From an uncultured Desulfosoma sp. (lineage in GTDB: Bacteria > Desulfobacterota > Syntrophobacteria > Syntrophobacterales > DSM-9756): a DNA stretch of 64,000 nucleotides. The translations under genes and the position numbers were made by a program. The stretch covers positions 1-64,000 of the forward strand of contig CALGPN010000002.1 of NCBI GenBank assembly GCA_937960435.1. The letters are read 5' to 3'. The notes beneath the pieces were generated by a model. It was given only the letters and a program-made list of their open reading frames with translations, was not told the DNA's origin and did no database searches. The stretch's first letter is position 1. Each line of letters opens with the position of its first letter. This document shows positions 58,000 to 64,000 of this stretch, in pieces.

Positions 58000-58443
58000 A
58001 TGCGTTACGACGAAGGTCGGATCGGTCGACTGTTCGTGTTGCGGTTGGAAGAAGGGGAGCGCCTTCCCGATGTGATCGAAAACTTTGCCCGGGAAAAAGG
58101 TGTGGAACGGGCCATGGTTCTCCTTTTGGGGGGAATCGACGACGGCAGCCGCATCGTCGTGGGGCCGGAAGCAGGGCGCGGAAAGGACATTGTCCCGATC
58201 GTCCACACTCTTTCGGGCATTCAGGAGATTCTTGCCGTGGGCACCGTGTTTCCCGATGAGCACGGCAACCCCGTGCTCCACATGCACGGCGCCTCGGGGC
58301 GGGAAGGGGGTGCTTCCGTAGGCTGCACTCGAGCTGGCGTCACCGTGTGGCTCGTAGGCGAAGTGATCCTGCTGGAAATTCTTGGCTCCAGCGCCACCCG
58401 CAGAAAAGACCCCGCCAGCGGCCTGACGCTTTTGAGCCTCTAA
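58000..58443 (+). CDS. PPC/DUF296 domain protein
   Basis: A 147-residue single-domain protein. MRYDEGRIGRLFVLRLEEGE starts the PPC (plants and prokaryotes conserved) domain, with AREKGVERAMVLLLGGIDDG, the metal-site motif LHMHGASGREG (HxH) and a C-terminal VWLVGEVILLEILG. Bacterial members form trimers, often bind metal at the HxH site, and are of unknown function; AT-hook fusions in plants bind DNA. AGGAGG lies 6 nt before the ATG. Upstream in-frame codons to 57904 are not part of the domain. Confidence 0.87.
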   Translation: MRYDEGRIGRLFVLRLEEGERLPDVIENFAREKGVERAMVLLLGGIDDGSRIVVGPEAGRGKDIVPIVHTLSGIQEILAVGTVFPDEHGNPVLHMHGASGREGGASVGCTRAGVTVWLVGEVILLEILGSSATRRKDPASGLTLLSL

Positions 58444-58485
58444 ACGGGGCCGTTTGCTCTCTTACCGTACGAGAGCTCAATGTCG

Positions 58486-59748
58486 CTACCATATCCCCTG
58501 CCCGTCCTTAAGGGATTTCCTCTGCGGATGCCCCCACGGGGCGAAGCGGGGAAGAAGGAGGATGCCCGGCACGGCGCCGAGGACGCTCACGATGTAGAAC
58601 CACGTCCAGCCCAAGGCGGATGCCAGGTATCCGGTGGGGGCTCCGGCCAGAACGCGGGAGACGGCCATGAGGCTGGAAAGGAGCGCGTATTGGGTGGCGG
58701 TGTAACGGCGGTTGCAGAGGCTCATGAGGAACGCGAGAAAAGCCGCCGTGCCCAGCCCGCCGCAGAGATTTTCCACGGCCACCGCCCCGACCATGGCGGC
58801 ATAGTTCCGGCCGGCTGCAGCCAAACCTGCAAAAGCCAAATTGGAAAACGCCTGCGCAAAGGCCGCCAGCCACAGGGATCGCCCGATGCCGAGTCGGTGC
58901 ACCGTCCCGCCTCCGATCAACGTCCCCACGATGGTGCTCACCAACCCGAAAGCCTTGTTCACCGTCCCCACATCGGTGCGGGTGAAGCCGAGATCCAGCA
59001 AAAACGGCGTGGTCAACGCTCCCGCCAAGGCATCGCTCAACTTGAACACCATGATGAACCCCAACATGGCTAGGGCACCGGGCCGGGTGAAATAGTCCGC
59101 GAAAGGCGCCCACACGGCTTCCTTAAGGGTCGAGGGGCGGGCAAGGGAGGCGTCGCGGGTCGGTTCGGGGCAGAAAAGGGTCCACAAAGCACAGCCGGCC
59201 ATGACCATCCCCATGGCGGTATAGACCGCCCGCCACGGCACATGGTCGGAAAGAATCAAGGCCATGGCCCCCGATGTGAGCATGGCGAGACGATAACCTG
59301 CGACACTCACCGCCGCCCCGGCGCCTTTGTCCGAATCGGGCAGCACTTCCGCCCGGTAAGCGTCGATGACGATGTCCTGACTGGCGCTCCAGAAGGCGGC
59401 GAGCAGAGCCAGCATGCCCATGAGGTGAAGGTGGCGGGTCGGGCTGAGCGATCCCAAAAGGATGAGACTTGCGCAGAGAAGGAGCTGGGTGGTAAGGATC
59501 CATCCCCGGCGCCTGCCGAGCCACGGGGCGGCGAATCGGTCCATGACGGGGGCCCACACCATTTTGATGGTGTAGGGGAGGCCGACTAGGGAAAAGAGGC
59601 CGATGAGCCGGATGTCCACCTTTTCGGACATCATCCAGGCTTGCAGTGTGCTTCCGGTCAGGGCCAAGGGAAGACCGGAGGAAAACCCCAAACCCAAGAG
59701 TCCGAGAACGTGTCGGCGACCGTAGACGGTGATCCAGGATGGAGGCAC
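58486..59748 (-). CDS. ampG: AmpG-type muropeptide permease (MFS)
   Basis: A 420-residue protein with about 12 spans. LGLLGLGFSSGLPLALTGST and LGWTWFYIVS mark the AmpG/acetyl-CoA-transporter-like branch, with LVGLPYTIKMVWAPVMDR, FWSASQDIVIDAYRAEVLP and GAAVSVAGYRLAMLTSGA. AmpG imports GlcNAc-anhydroMurNAc peptides for cell-wall recycling. The start is GTG at 59748 with GAGGAG 5 nt upstream. It converges on the PPC-domain gene and diverges from the KamA-like gene. Confidence 0.93.
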   Translation of the reverse strand: MPPSWITVYGRRHVLGLLGLGFSSGLPLALTGSTLQAWMMSEKVDIRLIGLFSLVGLPYTIKMVWAPVMDRFAAPWLGRRRGWILTTQLLLCASLILLGSLSPTRHLHLMGMLALLAAFWSASQDIVIDAYRAEVLPDSDKGAGAAVSVAGYRLAMLTSGAMALILSDHVPWRAVYTAMGMVMAGCALWTLFCPEPTRDASLARPSTLKEAVWAPFADYFTRPGALAMLGFIMVFKLSDALAGALTTPFLLDLGFTRTDVGTVNKAFGLVSTIVGTLIGGGTVHRLGIGRSLWLAAFAQAFSNLAFAGLAAAGRNYAAMVGAVAVENLCGGLGTAAFLAFLMSLCNRRYTATQYALLSSLMAVSRVLAGAPTGYLASALGWTWFYIVSVLGAVPGILLLPRFAPWGHPQRKSLKDGQGIW

Positions 59749-59901
59749 GGTGGCTCCTCACGAGGATTGTTCGTGACGGGGGGCTTTCCCCAGCGCACGC
59801 TCAAGCGGCGTCAAAGTAACCGACAGAGCATGAGCGCCGGAAAGCCCACGGGGACGGTCGAAAAAAGGGTTTGGGACCACAAAGGGGAAAATGTCGATCC
59901 G

Positions 59902-60954
59902 ATGATCTCTGTGGAACGTTTTGCAGCGCACTGGCGTGTGCCTTTAGAACCCTTGGCGGCGGTTCATGAGGTCTACCCGTTCGTTCTGAGCCGCCATTTT
60001 GCCGGCCTCATCACATCCCCCGGTGATGCGCTGTGGCGGCAAGTGGTGCCGGATGTGCGGGAATTGGACGCGCTCGATCCCTTCGGCCTGCAAGACCCTT
60101 TAGGAGAAGAGCGCCGATCCCCCGTGCCCAATCTGGTGCATCGCTACCCCGATCGGGTGCTGTGGATCGTCACGGACGCCTGTGCCGTCCATTGCCGCTT
60201 TTGCACACGAAAGCGCCGATGGTCCCGCTCCATGCCGCTGACCGAGGACCATGTTCGGGCCGCCCTGGACTATATCCAAAAAAACCCATCCGTGCGGGAT
60301 GTCCTCCTCTCCGGCGGGGATCCTCTGATGCTCCCCGTCGATTTCCTGGAAGCCTTATGCGCCGCATTGCGCGAAATTCCCCATGTGCGCATTCTCCGGA
60401 TCGGCACCCGAGTTCCCTTTGCCGACCCACGCCGAGTGACCCCCTCCGTGGCGCGGCGCCTCGCGGCTTTCCAACCGATCTACATCAACATCCATGTGAA
60501 CCATCCCCAGGAAATTTCTCCCGAAAGCCGCGAAGCCTGTCGTTTTCTGGCCGACGCCGGCATCCCCTTGGGCAGCCAGACGGTGCTCCTCAAAGGCGTC
60601 AACGACGACGCGGCGGTGCTCGGCACCCTTTTCACGGAATTGCTCACCTTGCGCGTCCGTCCCTATTACCTGCTCCAGATGGATCTCATGCACGGCACAG
60701 CCCACTTCCGCACCCCCCTCACGGCCGGGCCGCAGCTCATGGCGGCTCTGCGACACCGCATTTCCGGTCTGGCCATTCCCCAGGTCGTGGTGGATCTCCC
60801 CGGAGGGCTTGGGAAGGTGCCGTTGACGGCGTCGGCCGTGGTTCGCCTGGAAGAGGATCGGGCGGTGTTTCGAAACGCCGCGGGCGAGGAAGCCGCCTAT
60901 CCTCTGGAACCCGGCGAAGAAGAGCGCGTGCGGCGTCTTCTGGGGGCGAGGTGA
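59902..60954 (+). CDS. KamA-family radical SAM aminomutase (EpmB / lysine 2,3-aminomutase-like)
   Basis: About 350 residues. Seen: RQVVPDVRELDALDPFGLQD, the radical SAM cysteines in DACAVHCRFCTRKRRW, VLLSGGDPLMLP, RIGTRVPFADPRRVTPSVA, GSQTVLLKGVNDDAAVLG and YYLLQMDLMHGTAHFRTPL, all standard for the lysine 2,3-aminomutase family. PLP is held by a Lys in the C-terminal part (LGKVPL). Members either make beta-lysine or act with EpmA on elongation factor P; without an efp or epmA neighbour the role is open. ATG 59902 starts the domain; ATG 59829 would add 24 residues, and neither has a strong ribosome binding site. Confidence 0.9.
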   Translation: MISVERFAAHWRVPLEPLAAVHEVYPFVLSRHFAGLITSPGDALWRQVVPDVRELDALDPFGLQDPLGEERRSPVPNLVHRYPDRVLWIVTDACAVHCRFCTRKRRWSRSMPLTEDHVRAALDYIQKNPSVRDVLLSGGDPLMLPVDFLEALCAALREIPHVRILRIGTRVPFADPRRVTPSVARRLAAFQPIYINIHVNHPQEISPESREACRFLADAGIPLGSQTVLLKGVNDDAAVLGTLFTELLTLRVRPYYLLQMDLMHGTAHFRTPLTAGPQLMAALRHRISGLAIPQVVVDLPGGLGKVPLTASAVVRLEEDRAVFRNAAGEEAAYPLEPGEEERVRRLLGAR

Positions 60955-60968
60955 TCCCTCGGATTCTT

Positions 60969-63299
60969 TCATGAAACCCGTTGCCAAAGAGGACCGTGCG
61001 GGGTGTCGCGAACCACAATCCCCAAACGCCGCAGTTCGTCGCGCAAGGCATCGGCCCGGGCCCAATCCTTGGCGGCGCGGGCCTCCTCCCGTTGTGCTAT
61101 GAGCGCCTTTTCTTCCGGGGACAAGGCGCGCAGATCCCGCTCAAAAAGCCCCAAAATCCGGTCCACGCTCTCAAGGGCCTTAAGCACGGCCTCCTTGGCT
61201 CTCGTCGTCAGAGGCCCCCGTTGCATCCGGAGATTCATCTTTCGCACGAAGTCGAAAAGCGCCGCCAGGGCTTTGGGGGTGTTGAGGTCGTCGGCCAGGG
61301 CGTCGAAGAAACCACGTTCCAAGGAAAACACTTCTTCTTCCACCCCGTCGGTGCCCTGGTCTTCAACGGGCACATGATGCACACGGTTGATGAATTCGCG
61401 GATTCTCTTGAGCCCCTGCGCCGCGCTGCGAAGGCTTTGGGAGGAGACCTTCATGGGTTTTCGGTAGTGAGAAGCAATGAGCCAGAATCGGATTTCAGCG
61501 GGCGTCATCCCCTGGGCGGTGAGGTCTTCCAAGGTTAACCCTTTGGAGGTCTCCGCGGGCGGCATTTCGAGGGTTTTCTCCTCGTCGGCGAGCTGGATCC
61601 TTTCGGTGAGAAGCCAGATGTTGGCGTAGGGCTTTCCGGCGAGCGCCCGCGCGATGGTGTGGACGTTTTCCAGGTGAGGGAAGAGGAAATCCATGCCGCT
61701 CACGCACAGATCCAGGGGGAATCCGAACCGATCCATGACCATGGCCGCCGCGGCGATATGCCATGTGGGGACCACGTTGCCCCATTCCGTTTTCATATAG
61801 TCGCCGCGTTTGAGTTCGGCCAGGGTGGCCCGTTTGAGCAAGGCGAAGTCGCGTGGGTTCAGTTTCTCGTAAGCACTCAAGTCCACGGAAGAACCGGGGC
61901 GAATCTTCTTGGGGTCAACCCCGGAAAGACGGCCGTAGTCGTCCATTTGGGCCACACTGAAATAGACGGAACGCAGCTTTTCGTAAGCCGCCCCCTTTTT
62001 GAGCAGCGAACGCACCAGGGCGACGACGGCTTCCATGTGTTCGGACGTCTTGGTGGTGACGAGCTGGGGGGCCATGCCCAGTTTTTCCAGTTCCGAGGTG
62101 AAGACGGCCGTTCTTTCCTGGACGTAGTGCTCCAGGCTTGTCCCTTTTTCGGCGGCGCACTGGATGGATCGGCTGTCCAGGTCGGGGAGAAGCACGACGG
62201 TTTCCGCACGGAACCCTTTCGAACGCACGAAGCGGGTGAGGACATCGGCCAGCATGAGACGTCGGGCGGTCTCCAGCGACAGGCAGGAGTCCAGGGGGGG
62301 GCCGGTGACGGCAATGCGGATTTTGCCTTCCACGACGGGTTTGAAGTCCACTTTGTCCCGCCTCAGAAAGTCGAAAAACCGGAAGTCCGGCTCCAGCATG
62401 GTGGTGAAAAGGTTCGTGCTGAGATAGCGGTCTCCGCCGTCGGGGAGCACGGCCACAATCACGCCGTCTTGGCGTTCCTTGGCGATTTCCACGGCGGCCG
62501 CCATGCACGCCCCGGAACTCATGCCCACAAAGAGTCCCTCCTCTCGCGCCAGCCGGCGGGCCATTTCAAAGGCGTCTTCATCCTTGACGTGGACGATGCG
62601 GTCCAGTTTGTGGCGGTCGAAAATGCCGGGGACGTAAGATTCCTTCATGTTTTTGAGGCCTTGGATCTTATGCCCCGGATAGGGTTCCACGGCCACGACT
62701 TCAATGGCCGGGTTGCGTTCTTTCATGGCCTGAAGGATGCCCATGGCGGTGCCGCTGGTTCCCAGGGTCGTCACCACCACGTTCACGCGTCCTTCCGTCT
62801 GGTCGTAAATTTCCGGGCCTGTGCCTCGATAATGGGCTTCGGGGTTGGCCAAGTTGTTGAACTGATCCGCCAGGAAGTACTTTTCCGGGTGCTCCCTCAC
62901 CATCCGATAGACTTCCTCGATGGCGCCGTCTGTGCCCAATGCGCCGGGGGTGAGCAGAAGTTCGGCCCCGAGGGCCTTCAGAATCTTTTGGCGTTCCAGG
63001 CTCGCGGTTTCGGGCATGGCCAGGATGAGCCGATAGCCTTTGACGGCGGCCACCACGGCCAAGCCGATGCCCGTGTTTCCGCTGGTGGCTTCGATGATGG
63101 TTTTGTCCGCAGTGAGTTCCCCTTTGCGTTCGGCCGCCTCGATCATGAAAAGGGCCGTGCGGTCTTTGATGGAGCCTCCGGGGTTTTTACATTCGAGTTT
63201 GGCGTAGATGGTCGTTCGAGGGTTGGGGTTGAGGCGGTTGATGCGCACGAGGGGGGTGTTGCCGATGGCTTGCAGGACGTTGTCGAACACGTTTTTCAT
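60969..63299 (-). CDS. Cysteine synthase fused to a catalytically degenerate cysteinyl-tRNA synthetase-like domain
   Basis: A 776-residue fusion. Residues 1-305 are an O-acetylserine sulfhydrylase-type cysteine synthase: NVLQAIGNTPLVRIN, Schiff-base Lys45 in NPGGSIKDRT, TSGNTG at 72-77, LGTSGTAMG at 179-187 and LPDGGDRYLST at 285-295. Residues 305-776 follow a cysteinyl-tRNA synthetase from start to end, including the C-terminal DALR-type helical part and the last helices. Yet the key sites differ: the CG of VCG before HIGH is VTG (331-333), HIGH is replaced by LSLE, WHIECSAM is WHIAAAAM (513-520), FPHHENEIAQ is FPHLENVHTIA and KMSKS is absent (SKGLTLEDL). Zinc and adenylate sites are therefore lost. 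The ATG at 63299 has GGAGA upstream. Confidence 0.9.
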   Translation of the reverse strand: MKNVFDNVLQAIGNTPLVRINRLNPNPRTTIYAKLECKNPGGSIKDRTALFMIEAAERKGELTADKTIIEATSGNTGIGLAVVAAVKGYRLILAMPETASLERQKILKALGAELLLTPGALGTDGAIEEVYRMVREHPEKYFLADQFNNLANPEAHYRGTGPEIYDQTEGRVNVVVTTLGTSGTAMGILQAMKERNPAIEVVAVEPYPGHKIQGLKNMKESYVPGIFDRHKLDRIVHVKDEDAFEMARRLAREEGLFVGMSSGACMAAAVEIAKERQDGVIVAVLPDGGDRYLSTNLFTTMLEPDFRFFDFLRRDKVDFKPVVEGKIRIAVTGPPLDSCLSLETARRLMLADVLTRFVRSKGFRAETVVLLPDLDSRSIQCAAEKGTSLEHYVQERTAVFTSELEKLGMAPQLVTTKTSEHMEAVVALVRSLLKKGAAYEKLRSVYFSVAQMDDYGRLSGVDPKKIRPGSSVDLSAYEKLNPRDFALLKRATLAELKRGDYMKTEWGNVVPTWHIAAAAMVMDRFGFPLDLCVSGMDFLFPHLENVHTIARALAGKPYANIWLLTERIQLADEEKTLEMPPAETSKGLTLEDLTAQGMTPAEIRFWLIASHYRKPMKVSSQSLRSAAQGLKRIREFINRVHHVPVEDQGTDGVEEEVFSLERGFFDALADDLNTPKALAALFDFVRKMNLRMQRGPLTTRAKEAVLKALESVDRILGLFERDLRALSPEEKALIAQREEARAAKDWARADALRDELRRLGIVVRDTPHGPLWQRVS

Positions 63300-63656
63300 C
63301 GCACCGCAATCTCCAAGGTGAGTTTGCCGCAGGTCGCCGTGGCGGCTCGGAGTTTTCTGCAAACCTTCCGCCGGGAACTCGGCGGGTATAGTGAATGGTT
63401 TCCGGGCCTTTGTCAAAGGGTATGGGCTGCGGGAAGAAGCCGGTCCGGAGAGCGAACCGGGAAGAGTGAGGAAAGCGGGCGCGCTCTCAAGGGGGTGACG
63501 GCAAGATGCGTGTTTTCAAGTGTTTGACGACTTCCGGGTGAGGCGCTATATATACGCGGATTGGGCCTAGAGGATGCACTTGGTAAAGACCATGGCGGGG
63601 AGCCTGGGTAAGTGTGCCGAAGACGACAAGGTGGGGAGCGCGACAAGGAGCGATCG
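63300..63656. other. Divergent spacer before panE
   Basis: 357 bases without a supported gene. It contains the panE promoter (63524-63552) and a long leader of about 100 nt. No good minus-strand promoter for the cysteine synthase fusion was found. Confidence 0.5.
63524..63552 (+). promoter_or_regulatory. Sigma-70 promoter for panE
   Basis: TTGACG at 63524-63529, a 17-nt spacer and TATATA at 63547-63552: one mismatch in the -35, two in the -10. Confidence 0.65.
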
Positions 63657-64000
63657 ATGAAGATCGGGGTCATGGGAACGGGAGGAGTCGGGGGATACTT
63701 CGGGGGTTTTCTCGCACGCGCCGGAATGGACATCCATTTTGTGGCCCGAGGAAAGCACTTGGAGGCCTTGCAGGAGGAGGGCCTGGAGGTGGTGACCAAC
63801 AACGAAAACTTCCGAGTGCGCATCCACGCCACGTCCGAGCCCGAAGAGATCGGTCCGGTGGATCTGCTCCTTTTTTGCGTCAAATCCCATGATACCGAAA
63901 AAGCCGCGCGGTTCGCCGAGCCCATGGTGGAAGCCGATACGGTGATCCTCACCCTTCAAAACGGCATCGACAACGCCGAGAAACTCGCTCGCCATTTCGG
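63657..64000 (+). CDS. panE: Ketopantoate reductase (2-dehydropantoate 2-reductase), partial
   Basis: The first 114 codons of a gene that runs off the right edge. It begins MKIGVMGTGGVGGYFGGFLA, a Rossmann NADP-binding motif (GxGxxG), then VARGKHLEALQEEGLEVV, LLFCVKSHDTEKAA and TLQNGID, the typical order of the ApbA/PanE family (LxxxVKxxxT and LQNG). It reduces 2-dehydropantoate in pantothenate/CoA synthesis, although many homologues act on other 2-keto acids. AAGGAG lies 6 nt before the ATG and a promoter at 63524 serves it. Confidence 0.9.
   Translation, partial: MKIGVMGTGGVGGYFGGFLARAGMDIHFVARGKHLEALQEEGLEVVTNNENFRVRIHATSEPEEIGPVDLLLFCVKSHDTEKAARFAEPMVEADTVILTLQNGIDNAEKLARHF

Noticed and set aside
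61659-63527. A 1.9-kb open frame on the plus strand across the cysteine synthase fusion
   Set aside because: Composition (His, Gly, Phe, Asp runs) is that of a shadow frame; the minus-strand protein explains the sequence with full motifs.
1-64000. tRNA or rRNA genes, CRISPR arrays and insertion sequences
   Set aside because: The gaps between genes were read on both strands; no cloverleaf with a GTTCGA-type T-arm, no regularly spaced repeats and no transposase were found.

Overview
The window is a GC-rich (roughly 60-65 percent by eye) bacterial chromosome segment with tightly packed genes. A complete dissimilatory sulfite reductase block (dsrD, dsrA, dsrB, a dsrN/cbiA-type amidotransferase, dsrC), a tetraheme cytochrome c3, a 7Fe ferredoxin of the Desulfovibrio africanus ferredoxin III type, a one-piece siroheme decarboxylase and a hydrogenase-maturation cluster identify a sulfate- or sulfite-reducing member of the Desulfobacterota. 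The gene complement feels closest to Syntrophobacterales-like lineages (Desulfacinum, Desulfosoma and relatives), but that is inference. No tRNA, rRNA, CRISPR array or intact insertion sequence was seen.

Layout. 1-300: an AT-rich edge carrying the start of a TerB-like gene, unlike everything else here. 0.7-4.3 kb: a phosphohydrolase of the EEP fold, a nitrilase-superfamily amidohydrolase and a MoeA/periplasmic-binding-domain fusion in one operon. 4.2-9.9 kb (minus): TAXI-TRAP transporter, BKACE (beta-keto acid cleavage) enzyme and MurJ. 10.3-13.7 kb: a polar amino-acid ABC transporter without a binding protein, and a class III aminotransferase. 13.9-16 kb: a small Cys protein, then rplU-rpmA-obgE. 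16-22.6 kb: an unrecognised two-part protein, a YchF-like GTPase, a zinc-ribbon protein, an Fe-S protein and MgtE. 22.7-26.7 kb: GlgA, fused AhbA-AhbB, SlyD and a TPR protein. 26.9-32.8 kb: the dsr cluster, ferredoxin and cytochrome c3. 33.2-34.6 kb: a cobalamin riboswitch with terminator in front of cobT. 34.8-40.8 kb (minus): a TPR/LpoA-like lipoprotein and hrcA-grpE-dnaK under CIRCE control. 41-46.7 kb: a DtxR regulator and small proteins, cysteine desulfurase-pyrE-galE, and a 3-hydroxyisobutyryl-CoA hydrolase-like gene. 47.4-50.2 kb: a formyltransferase, a decayed peroxiredoxin and a CDF efflux pump. 50.4-57.8 kb: hypA-B-F-D-(psiE-like)-E plus a radical SAM gene. 58-64 kb: a PPC/DUF296 protein, AmpG, a KamA-type radical SAM enzyme, a cysteine synthase fused to a CysRS-like domain that lacks its catalytic motifs, and the start of panE.

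Several parts interlock. Siroheme is needed by DsrAB, may be amidated by the DsrN-like protein, and is also the substrate of the AhbAB fusion that leads to heme for cytochrome c3. CobT and its riboswitch add the cobalamin side of tetrapyrrole metabolism. DsrC would carry sulfur from DsrAB towards the membrane; no DsrMKJOP genes lie in this window. The Hyp proteins mature a [NiFe] hydrogenase encoded elsewhere, whose electrons cytochrome c3 would accept.

The strongest candidates for something new are the cysteine synthase/pseudo-CysRS fusion (60969-63299), the unrecognised 516-residue protein (16030-17580), dsrD placed before dsrAB, and the hyp cluster that lacks hypC but contains a PsiE-like membrane gene.
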